Shown in pieces: positions 24,770-35,848 of a stretch of DNA of 64,000 bases (its first letter is position 1; each line of letters opens with the position of its first letter). The notes below the pieces were generated by a model. That model was not told where the DNA came from. It saw only the letters and a list, made by a program, of their open reading frames with translations, and did no database searches. The DNA is from Pinus tabuliformis. Lineage: Eukaryota; Streptophyta; Pinopsida; Pinales; Pinaceae. The translations under genes and the position numbers were made by a program. The DNA lies in NCBI GenBank assembly GCA_031772625.1, contig CM062810.1, forward strand, positions 455,209,731-455,273,730, given 5' to 3'.

Positions 24770-26134
24770 TCACCATTTCTTAAGTGCATGTAGTATTACC
24801 AACATTTCCTTCTCATAAATAGCTTTGTGTAAAAACTTTCCCTTGATTAGATGACTTTCAAAAGAAATGGGTCTTTCATCTTGCATTAAAACAGCACCAA
24901 TTCCATTTCCTGAAGCATCACATTCCACAATAAAAGTTTTTGTGAAGTCTGGTGTAGCTAGGATAGGTGTTTGGCACATTTCCTCTTTAAGATGTTTGAA
25001 GGCTTTTGTTGCTTCTAGAGTCCATGAAAATGCATCTTTCTTCAATAATGTTGTTGGAGGTGCTGCTATTCTCCCATAATTATTAACAAACTTGTGATAA
25101 TACCCTATCAACCTGTGAAATCCTCGTAGATGCTTTATGGATGTGGGAAATTTCCATTCCTTAATGGCTTTAATTTTGCTAGGGTCTACCTTAACTCCTT
25201 CATGAGATACAATATGGCCCAGATATTCCACCTCTTGTACTCGAAAGAAACATTTGGATCTTTTTGCATATAATTGTTTCTCCTCCAATAGTTGTAGCAC
25301 CCTGTCAACATGTTCAACATGATCCTTCCAAGTCTTGTTGTATATTAGTATATCATCATATAATACTAACACAAATTTTCTAAGAAAGGGTTTGAAAATG
25401 GAATTCATCAAACCTTGAAATGTAGAAGGTGCATTGGTAAGGCCAAAAGGCATGACCAAAAATTCATAATGATCCTCATGAGTTCTAAATGGTGTTTTTG
25501 GAATGTCTTCAATCTTCATTTTGATTTGATGATATCCTGAACTAAGATCCAACTTAGTGAAGTAAATTGATCCATGCAATTCATCTAGTAATTCATCAAT
25601 GACAGGAATGGGAAACTTATATTTAATAGTGAGCTTGTTGATCTCCCTATAATCTGGACACATCTGCAATGATCCATCCTTCTTGTGCACCAATACTACT
25701 AGAGTAGAGAAAGAACTTTGACTAGGTTGAGTTATACCAGCCCCTAGAATTTCTGCAAACATATGTTCAATTTCACTCTTTTGGGCATAGGGATATCTGT
25801 ACGGCCTGATGTTTCGAGGAACACTTCCTGGAATCAAATGAATAGCATGATCATGATCACGAATAGGTGGGAGACCTTTGGGAGTCTCAAATACCTTGGA
25901 ATGATTGTCGAAGACTTTTTGGAGATCTGGAGAAATAGATGATTCTAATGTGCAAACATCTAGTGAAAATAATTGTACAATTACACCTCTTTGTTCCTTT
26001 TCTAGAAGCTTTGTCATACCATTACAGCTGATTATCTTTCTCGGTTTCCCTGCAATTGCCCTCAATTCAACTTCGTTTCCTTCTACAAAAAATTTCATGA
26101 AAATTTCTTGAAAATTGAAAGCTATTATACCCAA
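24770..26134 (-). mobile_element. Gypsy-1 reverse transcriptase and RNase H
   Basis: Ty3-type RT motifs in order: VLVHKKDGSLQMCPDYREIN, YFTKLDLSSGYHQIKM, FLVMPFGLTNAPSTFQGLMN, VLVLYDDILIYNKT (the YxDD box), CFFRVQEVEYLGHIVS. The start of RNase H (FIVECDASGNGIGAVLMQ) follows. Fossil. Confidence 0.92.
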
Positions 26135-26146
26135 GGATTGTAGCCA

Positions 26147-26470
26147 TTAGACTCCTAGTACAACATCAACACCTCCCATTGGAATGGAAAGCATTGGGCT
26201 ATTCAATACATATTCTCCCATGGATAGCTTGATATTATGGCACTTTCCAGAGAAATTTATCGTTCCTCCATTTGCAACCATCACTTGACACTCTGGTGCT
26301 GGATATAGGAAGCAATTCAATTCTTTTGCTATCTTACAATTAATAAAATTGTGGGTACTTCCTGAATCAATCAACACTATTACCTTTTTCTTCTTGATTT
26401 GTCCTCCTATCTTCATGGTTTTAGGAGTGGTAATTCTAGCCAATGCATTAAAAGATATGGTCGGATTCAT
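26147..26470 (-). mobile_element. Gypsy-1 protease region
   Basis: The aspartic protease signature VLIDSGSTHNFINCKIAKEL lies in the first half, and LSIPMGGVDVVLGV, the usual IPxxxxDVVLG stretch, follows. Confidence 0.88.
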
Positions 26471-26590
26471 TTTCTCTTTATCTAGGCTTTGCTCCTGGAG
26501 TATATCCTCTTCTTTTGACCTTTCTTGCTTCTTTTCTTCTTCCTCTTCACAATCTATGTAGAATAATTTCTTCTCAGCACACTTATGACC

Positions 26591-27190
26591 TTAAGTGTGT
26601 TTGCTATTACAACTATAACAAAGCCCTTTTGCTGTTTTTTCTTGCAATTGTTGTGGTGTCAACCTTATAGGTTGTGGAAGACTAGGGGTAACAACACTTC
26701 CATCTTTATAGTTGTGAGTGGTATGCTTCCTGGTTGCCATAATTTTTCTTTCCATTTTTTTTGCTAACCCGAATACCTTCTCTAATGAATCAGGTTCCCA
26801 AAGGAGAACATCATGTTGGATATTATCCTTTAAACTCCCTATGAACACATCAATCCTATGCTCCTCTGGAATATTTTTTACCCTTATGTTCAATTTTTGG
26901 AACTCCTTAATGTGCTCCATTATTGAACCCTTTTGTTTGAGACTTATCAATTGGCTAAAAAAACTGTTTCTTCTTGTATCCTCATAATGTGTTTTCAATT
27001 CTTCTGTAAAAACTGCCCAAGTGATAATTTGTTTACGATAGAAAAACCATTGATACCGTACAAACTTATTTTGTTCGAAATATAAAGTTGCAATACGTAC
27101 CTTTTGTGTGTTTTGCACATTATTGAGATCGAAAAATTGCTCCATCTGTAATATCCATGTTGCAGGATCCTTGCCATCCAACTTCCTCAT
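26591..27190 (-). mobile_element. Gypsy-1 gag region
   Basis: About 200 residues. KLDGKDPATWILQMEQFFDL and a FFSQLISLKQKGSIMEHIKE segment match the retrotransposon gag fold. LCYSCNSKH at the end is the beginning of a CCHC knuckle. Fossil. Confidence 0.88.
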
Positions 27191-27313
27191 ATCAATTTTT
27201 GGAATATGGTGGGTCTTTGATCCAACATTAGAGTCTATGAAATCATGATTAACATTTCTTTTTTTCTCATCACGAGTTTCCTTTACTACACTTTCACCAT
27301 TAGTAAGAATTTC

Positions 27314-27550
27314 TTATAGAAGCTTTGTCAAATCTATCTTCAATTCCATTTTCAAATATTCCATGCCTGTCTTCAAATCTATCTTCAAATCATCCATCTT
27401 AGATTCCACATCATTCATCTTAGCTTCTACGCCTTTCTTTAAAAAATCCATCTTAGATTCTACGCCTTTCTTTAAACCATCCATCTTAGCTTCTACATCT
27501 TTCTTTAAGCCATCCATCTTATATTCTGTTACTTTTTGTGCAAGTGACAC
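27314..27550 (-). mobile_element. Gypsy-1 N-terminal coiled-coil segment made of 33-bp tandem repeats
   Basis: About 79 residues are built from repeats of MDGLKKGVEAK (heptad-like, strongly charged). The DNA shows 33-bp units at about 27393-27525 starting CCATCTTAGMTTCTAC. The segment lies upstream of the gag core and would form a helical oligomerisation extension of gag. Confidence 0.7.
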
Positions 27551-28243
27551 TTATTGCACTTGGTCTCGTAATTTTGATATATCATGTTGTATTTCTTCCT
27601 CTTCTTCATGAGTCATGCTAGAGCTTTTAGGTTGCTTACTCGCTATTTGCATTTTCTTTCCTCAGGGCACCAATTACAGATAAAAATTCTTTACTATGCC
27701 CTTTGAATTCCTTCAAACTAATTTTTCAGACCAACCTTATGCAAAAATTTAAAAAAAAACACACACCTTTTTTCACTTTGTAGGAGCTTGATATTTAATA
27801 TGATGTATCTCTGTAATTTCGGATCATCCAATTCTGAAATTGTGATCTGCGGTATCCTCTACGTCCTCTTTCCAATGGCACCAGTTTGATCGAAATTGGA
27901 TTCTAGAGGGATGAGTTATGCCAAATCTCCCACAGTGACCTGATTATAGACTAGTTTAGTGGAACGAACTTGTACGATGTGCCACGAGTCACTGTTTCCC
28001 CAAGTCACCTATTTGGAATGTAATTTAGGATTTTCCAAAAAGACCAACTTCCTCAGATCATATCTCCACAAATATAGTGCAAAAAGCTCTGATATTTAGA
28101 CCCAAGGTTCAGTGTGATTTCGTCTCAAATGGTTTTTTTTGTAGCTTATGAAATGTCGCAAAAAAAAATTATAGAGAAAATGCCACGATGACCTATTTGG
28201 AGCAGTGAAACCCTAGAATCCAAACCTTTGATACCAAATTTTA

Positions 28244-28571
28244 TGAAACCAACTCACAAAAAGATAGAAAAGAAGGACCAACGCCTTAGAATTCAGCCTC
28301 TTCGAGGGGGCAACCTCCTTTACATTACATAAATGAACAATTCTTGGATGATTCAAATGACAAAACCTCCTTTCTATAGATAGGAGTCTAAGGAGTCACA
28401 ATATAACCCAGCTGACCTAACAATAGTAATATAAAGCCACAAAAATAACAATAGAGGGATTCTCTGAAGCACAGTAATAACAATATGGGGACAATAGGGG
28501 TAGAACAATATTAATAAGCGATACAACTACAATAGTAATGGGGTAATCACTAGTATTATAGGGACCTAACA
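28244..28571 (-). repeat. Gypsy-1 5' LTR with adjacent primer site
   Basis: 328 bp, the partner of 22769-23096. Just inside it (28225-28237) the element strand reads TTTGGTATCAAAGG, a diverged Met-tRNA primer site. Confidence 0.85.
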
Positions 28572-28639
28572 TATTCTTCATATCAAATGAAGGCAAAGAG
28601 AGAAAAATATCATGGAATTTTATTTTTGAAAAAAATGTA

Positions 28640-28975
28640 GTGGGATTTGATATGACTTGATATTTGTATACTGCTCGAGGATTGATGAAGTTTATGTATT
28701 CATGATGGGAAGCAACCAACATATAATTCCTTGAAGTAATATTTGTAAATGTGTAATTGCCTCCCTACGATGTAAACACATCATTAATGAGATCATTACT
28801 GGTGGAAATGAGTTCAACATTCACATTGGCACAACCTCCATTTATATATGGAAAACTTTATGCTCCAACAACCCCCATCACTCTCCTAGAAATGTTGAAC
28901 TGAGTGAAGTGAAAATTGATGCCTTCATGGCCATTGCAATGATTGTGACCCGGTGATACATATTCACCCATTTAA
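28640..28975 (-). pseudogene. NOMO N-terminal exon copy, unit 1
   Basis: On the minus strand, HCNGHEGINFHFTQF, SRRVMGVVGA, CANVNVELISTSNDLINDVF and LVASHHEYINFINP match the NOMO block around NEDINFxFTGFTLSGxVxGAVGGESC, GPANVNVELLS and YxxRASHPDL. It lies just right of the chromovirus. It is interrupted and cannot encode a full protein. Confidence 0.75.
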
Positions 28976-29325
28976 GATATATTCACCAAGTTAGGGAATA
29001 TGAATATTTCCAATGTAATTTTTGCACTCGATAATCTTAACATCAAATCCAAAACTATCTCGTTCACCTTCACATCACTTTCGAAACTATCTCATCTAGG
29101 TATGACCTTGTATCTTCTTCCTCTATTTAACAATTGGCTCATAGAGCTCGCTCTTTCCACTTCTTCACATTTGATTTCATGGAGGGCTACTGTGTCCTCT
29201 CGATACTCATCATTAATGAATCTACAAATCTTTTATGTATATCAAATGAAGGCAAAGAAAGAAAAAAATCATGGCCTTTCATTTTTGAAAAAACATGTAG
29301 TGGGATTTGATATGACTTGATATTC

Positions 29326-29631
29326 TTATACTGCTCGAGGATTGATGAAGTTTATGTATTCATGATGGGAAGCAACTAGCCTATATTTCCTTGGAGTAAT
29401 ATTTGTAAACGTGTAATTGCATCCTTGTGACATAAAGACATCATTAATGAGATCATTGCTGGTGGAAAGGAATTCAACGTTCACATTGGCACAATCTCCA
29501 TTTATATCTGGAAAACTTTTTCCTCCAATGACCCCCATCACTCTCCCAAAAATAGTGAAACTAGTGAAGTGAAAATTATTGTCTTCATAGCCATTGCAAT
29601 GATTTCGTTTCACTGATACGTATTCATGCAT
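29326..29631 (-). pseudogene. NOMO N-terminal exon copy, unit 2
   Basis: The best preserved copy, open for 101 codons. It contains HCNGYEDNNFHFTSFTIFGR, VMGVIGG, CANVNVEFLSTSNDLINDVF, YTFTNITPRKYRLVASHHEY. These align with the first and second beta-sandwich repeats of NOMO. The ATG at its start follows a stop and is probably not a natural start, since the family's N-terminal signal peptide is missing. Confidence 0.8.
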
Positions 29632-29992
29632 TTAAGATATATTCACCAAGTCAGGGAATATGAATATTTCGAATGTAATTTTTCCACTCAATAATCTTAA
29701 CATCAAATCAAACATTGTCTCATTCAACTTCACATCAAATCCGATATTATCTCATTTAGGTATGACATTACATCATCTTCCTCTGTTTAACAATTGGCTC
29801 ACAGAGCCCGCTCTTTCCACTTCTTCACGTTTGATTTCATGGAGGGCTACTATGTCCTCTAAACACTCATCCTTAAGAATATCCAAACTTATTTTGTGTA
29901 CGGAATGAAGGAAAAGAGAGAAAAGTATCATTTCCTTTCATTTTTGAAGAAAATGTAGTGGGATTTGATATCACTTGATATTTGTATATTGC

Positions 29993-30290
29993 TCAAGGAT
30001 TGATGAAATTTATGAATTCATGATGGGAAGCAACTAGCCTATATTTCCTTGGAGTAATACTTGTAGATGTGTAACCACATCCCTGCAACATAAACACATC
30101 ATTAATGAGATCATTGTTGGTGGAAATGACTTCAACATTCACATTGGCACGACCTCCACTTATATCCGGACAACTTTCTTCTCTAACAGCCCCCATCACT
30201 CTTGTAGAAATAGTGAATCAAGTGAAGTGAAAATTGATGTCTTCATGGCCATCGCAATGATTGCGATCCACGAATATATTCACCCATTTA
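29993..30290 (-). pseudogene. NOMO N-terminal exon copy, unit 3
   Basis: Same domain as the unit 2 copy: RANVNVEVISTNNDLINDVF, GYTSTSITPRKYRLVASHH. The upstream half (30200-30290) is out of frame with the downstream half. Confidence 0.75.
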
Positions 30291-30682
30291 AGATATATTC
30301 ACAAAGTCAGGGAATACGAATATTTCTGATGTAATTTTTCCACTTGATAGTCTTAACATCGAATCCAACTGTCCCGTTCACCTTCCCATCAAATTCGAAA
30401 TGGTCTCATTTAGGTATGACCTTCTATCTTCTTCTAACAATTGGCTCACAAAGCCCACTCTTTCCAATTCTTCACGTGTGGTTTCATGGATAGCCACTGT
30501 GTCCTCTAGACACTCATCCTTAAGGAATCTCCAAACTTATTCTACGTATCAAACGAAGGAAAAGAGAAAAAAATAGCATGGCCTTTCATTTTTGAAAAAA
30601 AATGTAGTAGGATTTGATATGACTTGATATTTGTATACTACTTGAGGATTGATGAAGTTTATGTAAATGTGTAATTGCCTCC

Positions 30683-30889
30683 CTAGTATGTAAACACATC
30701 ATTAATGAGATAATTGTTGGTGGAAATGAGTTCAATGTTCACATTGGCATGACCTCCACTTATATCTGGACAACATTCTGGTCCGACAACCCCCATCACT
30801 CTCCTAGAAATAGTGAACCCAGTGAAGTAAAAATTGATGTCTTCATGGCCATTGCAACAATTGTGATCCACTGATATATATTCACCCAT
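30683..30889 (-). pseudogene. NOMO N-terminal exon copy, unit 4 (shortened)
   Basis: Contains CCNGHEDINFYFTGFTISRR, VMGVVG and HANVNIELISTNNYLINDVF. About 55-60 bp covering the end of the domain (the YRLVASHH part) are deleted compared with units 1-3, which explains the shorter 601-bp unit. Confidence 0.75.
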
Positions 30890-31455
30890 TTAAGATATAT
30901 TCGCCAAGTCATGGAATATGAATATTTCAGATGTATTTTTTCCACTCGATAATATTAACATCAAATCCAAAATTGTCTCATTCACCTTCACATCAAATCT
31001 AAAACTATCTCATTCATCTAATTGTATTGAATTTGCACAAATATATTAAAAAAATATTAATGTATGATGCTTGATTACCAATCAAAATGTTTAAAACAAT
31101 ACAACAACAATAAATTTGTATTTCATCTCAATTTCAAATAATTCACCTTCCTTCATATAATGCATATGGCTCGTAGATCTTTTCCAAGTGCTTCAAGTGT
31201 TGTGACATATATTTTGTAGATGATCTTGATAGATGATCTTGATAACCCTGCTATCTACAATATGACTATCAATTTACAATGATTCATTTTATGTTTTTTT
31301 CTTTATTAAAAATATGTTGAATCAATAATTCTTTAGATTAAATAATGAATCTACTCCTTGAACAAAGATTATATGAAGAACTTGTATGCAACGTAAAATT
31401 TACATGAGTAAATTTTTAACTTTTAAAATTCCACTTATATTCATCAAAATTTCTA

Positions 31456-31710
31456 CTAATAAGTGTCAAGAGCATGCCCATAATTCTCCATAGTATTAAT
31501 GGATGTCAATTGGTTGAATAAGCTTACTGAGTTTCTTTTGAGATCAATGTAGAGATTACATTTAAAATGTTCAAATATTATTTTTATAAATTCTTGAATT
31601 GTTATGGGTTTTACCACCAAAGAAGTGACGTAATAAACCTTTATGCCATGATTTCCTACATGTTTGTCCATGGCTTCTAAAGTTGCATTCACAACCATGT
31701 CTTTTGATAT
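31456..31710 (-). pseudogene. Fatty acyl-CoA reductase (FAR) exon, downstream
   Basis: An 84-codon exon follows an acceptor (TTGTAG; AG at 31711-31712). It opens ISKDMVVNATLEAMDKHVG, matching the FAR block VPADMVVNATLAAMAKH. It continues IKVYYVTSLVVKPITIQEF and IIFEHFKCNLYIDLKRN, matching VYxVASSVVNPLxFxDL and EHFxSNPCID. FARs reduce very-long-chain acyl-CoAs to primary alcohols for cuticular wax, suberin or pollen wall, usually at the ER or in plastids. The frame closes at a stop after about 84 codons, earlier than family members, and further C-terminal exons are not seen. The NOMO array starts about 440 bp further on. Probably a pseudogene fragment. Confidence 0.82.
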
Positions 31711-32030
31711 CTACAACTTGAATTCAACGAAAAAAATAACACATTTAAGAGAAAAAGAACAATGGTTCTTTGGGTCGAAGTTTTGAAGACATATATGGAA
31801 GATCTGATCTCTCAAAATAAATAAAAGATGTAGAGAAGCTCCACAAGAATCAAATAAACATGATTTAAATAATTAAAAAATGTCAAATTTAAGTTTAAAA
31901 CTATCCACTGTCATCTTCCAGATATAGATGAATAACGTAATCTAATAAAAAAATAATAATATGGAAATACTCCATAAAATCTAGAATTAATTACAAAATT
32001 CTTTTTCACACTTTGTTAAGAGTTACTCAC

Positions 32031-32111
32031 TAGATCTAGCACGGTATCTAGATGGGCCAAGGAGCAAGATAGTTGACCTTTGCTATAGTGTGTAATGATT
32101 GGATCAATCAT
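32031..32111 (-). pseudogene. Fatty acyl-CoA reductase (FAR) exon, upstream
   Basis: About 27 codons read MIDPIITHYSKGQLSC, then AHLDTVLDL, and end at a GTGAGT donor (32025-32030). Family members read NRMIDPIVLYYGKGQLTGFLADPxxVLDVV. Splicing to the exon at 31710 is phase 0 and yields VLDLISKDMVVNA, the expected junction. Upstream (32112-32350) the frame breaks down and contains a duplicated block (GATTGGATCAATCATT twice), so the rest of the exon is damaged. Confidence 0.75.
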
Positions 32112-33045
32112 TTTGCAAGAATATTTGATCTAGCTCAAGAATAATGTGAGATTAAACGCACGATTGGATCAATCATTCTGAATATTTGATTTAGCTCAAC
32201 GAAAATGTCAGATTAATCCAACATCCAATTAGAAGGTTTCGTCAACTTTGTCCAATACGAACTTTCCATGAAGCCTCAGCATCCATTGATTCATTTGTCG
32301 CGGTTCGAACTGCCAGACATGTAACCAACATCTAAAGCACCCACCATGTCTCCATTACAAGGAATTTCGAATCTAAAAACCTACTAGTTTTTTTCCAGAT
32401 TTTAGGGGCACCAAACACATGGAGCTACTAAAGATCTGGATCAATTTTATCCTCCCACAGATTTGGATAGATGTTACCTTGGTAAAAACAATGGCAGATG
32501 TAAAACAATGCCTTTACATTACCAATTATCAAAGCAAGACGATCTATAACCCCTACAATTTAAATTTACAATAGTTTAAATTATTAAATTATTAAGTTTT
32601 CTAATTCAAAGTTTAAATAAAATAATTACAAATATCTTTACTCTCGTTGAAAATAGCAAGCAAATTTTCATTCAAAAAATATTATTTTAACTTTCAAGTA
32701 ATTGAAATTTATTTTATTTTAATTAATATAAAATTGTTTTTGGTTATTTATATGTATTTTTCAAAGTTATTTGTAACTTCAGATTAAAAATATAAACATG
32801 TAAACTTAAATGTAAATGTAAAAATAAATGTCAAAGTTAATATTTAACATTTAACATTGTTAATCTATTGTCAGCCCTTTTAAAAAATCAATCTAATTAT
32901 TATTATGTATAAACACAACATAAATTTAAAATATAAAGAGGTTTAGGAATAGTAAAAAATAAGAGCCACCGTAAATAAATAGAAATATAAATAAACCACA
33001 AGTATGGTAAATAAAGGGGACTTTTTTTTTATATTTACTCCAAAG
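32112..33045. other. Decayed FAR-flanking DNA and AT-rich spacer
   Basis: 32097-32210 contains an imperfect duplication around GATTGGATCAATCATT and TTTGATYTAGCTCAA. Beyond 32560 the sequence is AT-rich with nothing recognised. Confidence 0.5.
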
Positions 33046-33545
33046 GTATGGTAAATAAATAATATTTTAAATAAACTAGAGGTATGGTAAATAAATAAAA
33101 CCTCTTTCTATATTTACTCCATTAACCTCTTTATTTTTATGAAAACTTAAAAAATAGGTTTTATTTAGGTGGATCCGGTGGGAAACATAATTATTAATAC
33201 CATGGGTCAATCACCATATTTATAAAAGACGTGTGATAAATAAATAAATATAAAAGAGGTAAAAATATGTATGGTAAATAAATAAAAACATACCAAATAA
33301 GATTATAAATCAACATCTAATTATATACCAAGCATATAGGCCAAACACCATTGTAAATAAAAGAAATATTATAAATAAATAAAAATATAAATAAACAAGA
33401 TGTATGGTAAATAAATAAAACATCTTTTTATATTTGCTCCATAAACCTATTTATACTTCCTAACACTCAAAAAATAAGTTTTATTTAGGTAAGCCTATGA
33501 GAAAAATACCATGGGCAAAATTATTATTAATACCATGCAAAAAAT
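33046..33545. repeat. Imperfect ~340-bp direct duplication (GTATGGTAAATAAATAAAA)
   Basis: A block running GTATGGTAAATAAATAAAA, CTCTTTYTATATTTACTCCA, AAATARGTTTTATTTAGGT, and then a TTATTATTAATACCATG tail occurs at about 33085-33205 and again at 33405-33540. Shorter GTATGGTAAATAAA copies lie between and before them. No coding content. Confidence 0.7.
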
Positions 33546-33713
33546 ACTATTGAACATAATATTAATATTAAAATATTATTATTATTATTATTATTAATAT
33601 ATCATAATATTTATATTATTAAACATAATAACTTTGTTTTAATCCAATATTAATTTTGTTATATTATATTATATATTAATATATCATGATATATATAAAC
33701 TCTATATATATGG

Positions 33714-34162
33714 GAGGTAAGAGCAAAGGCATAAAGTTATAGAGGTGGAGAGAGGGGGAGTGACAAGGGAGAGTTGGAATAAAAAGAGAGAGATATAGAG
33801 AAGGGTAAAAGAGGGATATGGAGACACAAAGATGGAGGGGGAAGAGAGAGGAGAGTGGGAGGGAGATAGTGAGAGAATTGGAGGGCAGAGAGAGAGAGAG
33901 ATGGGGGAAGAGAGATAAACGTATGAGAGAAAGGGAAAGAGAGGAAGGATGAGAGAGAGGAGGAGAGAGGGAGGGATAGAGATATTGAGTTGGAGGGGGA
34001 TAGAGGGAGGGAAAAATAAAGACATAGAGAGTGAGAAGAGGAGAGAGAGAGTGACTCGCAAGCGATATATGGAGAGAAAGTGTGTATATTTAGGGGATAA
34101 AGAGATAAATACGGGTAGATAAAGAGAAGGGGGGAGAGGAGGGATATAGTAACATAGGTGTA

Positions 34163-34205
<43 letters not shown>

Positions 34206-34400
34206 GGGAAGAGATAGGCTTGGAAGGAAAAGAGAGAGGCAAAGAGAGAGAGGGTAGAGATGGAAAGAGAGAGTTAGAGGGTGAGAGAGAGGAAGAATGA
34301 GAGATAATACTTGAGAGAGAGAAGGAGAGTGATGGGGTAAGAGAGAGGATTAGAGGGGAGAGAGAGAGGGAGAGAGAGAGAGAGAGATGGGGGAAGAGAG
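33714..34400 (+). repeat. GA-rich purine tract, left part
   Basis: The plus strand is nearly all purine (GAGAGAGGGAG words), with pure (GA)n at about 34168-34202. It continues at 39549 beyond the Copia-2 insertion. Ser/Leu/Pro-rich frames on the minus strand are artefacts of the composition. Confidence 0.9.
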
Positions 34401-34912
34401 TGTTGGATGTGGAGCATGATTATCTTATGTATTGAAAGGTATCATCACATTGGACCCTAGTTTGTAATGCCACCGGTAAAATATGCATTGTAGGGGGGTC
34501 GAGGTGGAGATCTGACAGTATATGTTATGATTTTGTAGTTAATCTGGGTTGTTCATAGGTGGAGATTTGATAGTAAATGTTATGTTTAATTTAGGGTTTT
34601 TTGCCCTAGAAGGCACCCCCTTGCTATATATGAGGGAATTGTATTGCGTCTATGTAGATCTGTATTCTGAGTGAGAAAGAGGGAGGAGATTGTCTGAGAA
34701 CGAAGAGAGAATTACAATGTATATAGTGTAGGTTGTATCTCTTCAATTTGTTGGATAATATAAAAGGAAGGACTGGTTGTTTCTCCATGGACGTAGCCCA
34801 AACTGGGTGCACAACATATATATATGTCTCTCTTGTTTTATGTGCTTTCTGTGTTTATATTTTTGCAATATTTTATGTGTTCCATTGCTCTAAAATATAT
34901 AATTTTCTAACA
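34401..34912 (+). repeat. Copia-2 5' LTR
   Basis: 512 bp from TGTTGGATGTGG to TTTTCTAACA. It contains the shared block GGAAGGACTGGTTGTTTCTC and GCTATATATGAGGG, a TATA-like promoter position. Confidence 0.85.
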
Positions 34913-34988
34913 ACTCGTATTACAGCCAAAGCTATATTCGGCTTATAAACTCGAAGGAAAGAAGGGCTCCTCGTTCGAGTGGGAGCAA

Positions 34989-35760
34989 TGGCAAAAGATG
35001 GTAGGTTTAGGGTCAAAACATTTAATGGCCTAAACTATGAGCTGTGGAAGATGCAAATGAAAGATTATTTGTACTAGAGATATCTGTACCAACCATTGAG
35101 TGTAAAGGAAAAGAAGTCGATGAGTATGATAGACACAGAATGTGATATTATCGATGGAAAAGAACTTGGACCAATACGGTTGTGCCTAGTGGCATCAGTA
35201 GAATTTAATATTTCGAAGGAAACGATAACATAGGGTTCAATGTCAACATTTACCAAACTATATGAAAAACCTTCAGCCTTGAATAAGGTATTTCTTATGA
35301 AGCATTTATTTAATATCAAGATGTCAGAAGGTGGATCTGTTGCTGATCATTTAAATGAATTTAATACAGTTACTAGTTAGTTAAGTTCTATAAAGGTAAC
35401 TTTTGATGATGAAGTTAGGGCTCTTTTATTTCTGTGCTAATTGCTAGAAAGTTGGAACGGTTTAGTTATGTCCATTAGTAACTCTATGTCTAGATCTAGT
35501 ACTTTAAAGCTTGATGATGTTGTCGGTGCAATCCTTAGTGAGGAAATGCAACATAAAAGCTCCGATGAGACATCAGATAATTCTTTGACTGCAGAGACTA
35601 GGGGAAGAAAAATGGAAAGAGGAAAGACCGCTGAATATCACAGTAAGTCAAGAAATGGAAGATCCAAGTCCAGATTGGGGATAGTGTGCTAGAAATGCAG
35701 GAAGAAAGAACACCTAAAGAAATATTGCATGTCTTGAAAGGGAAAAGAAGGAGACGTGCA
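34989..35760 (+). mobile_element. Copia-2 gag remnant
   Basis: Pieces such as FLMKHLFNIKMSEGGSVADH, and later a knuckle-like CxxC...H...C region near 35690-35740, match Tnt1-type gag. Decayed. Confidence 0.7.
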
Positions 35761-35848
35761 ACAAGAAAAGAGTCATGAAGTGAATATGACAGGTGATGTC
35801 TTGAATGATGCTTTGATTCTTTCATTAGAAAATATTATTGATGCCTAG

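Larger units (their letters stand above)
22769..28571 (-). mobile_element. Ty3/gypsy chromovirus (Gypsy-1), near full length
   Basis: The element has 328-bp LTRs at both ends, a Met-tRNA-like primer site, a purine tract, and gag, protease, RT/RNase H, integrase and a chromodomain-type tail in Ty3 order. The compact size (5.8 kb) and short LTRs resemble Reina-type chromoviruses. It is a fossil with several breaks. The LTRs differ by about 26 of 328 bases by hand count (about 8%), similar to Copia-1. It is inserted in unit 1 of the NOMO array. TATTC/TATTCT at 22759-22764 and 28572-28577 is the probable target duplication, with a few unexplained bases on the left. Confidence 0.9.
22627..31013 (-). 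repeat. Tandem array of four ~660-bp units carrying the NOMO N-terminal exon
   Basis: The anchor GGTATGACCTTGTATCTTC recurs at 22627, 29099, 29759 (slightly changed) and 30413. Removing the chromovirus at 22769-28571 brings the first spacing to about 662 bp, equal to the others (660, 654, 601). Each unit holds the same three parts: a coding-like block around VALHEIKxEEVER with LLNRGRRYK, a short spacer, and the NOMO N-terminal domain. The array therefore formed before the chromovirus inserted. Confidence 0.85.

Noticed and set aside
33702-34061. 119-codon Ser/Leu/Pro-rich minus-strand frame
   Set aside because: Same purine tract artefact as at 39.5-40.3 kb.
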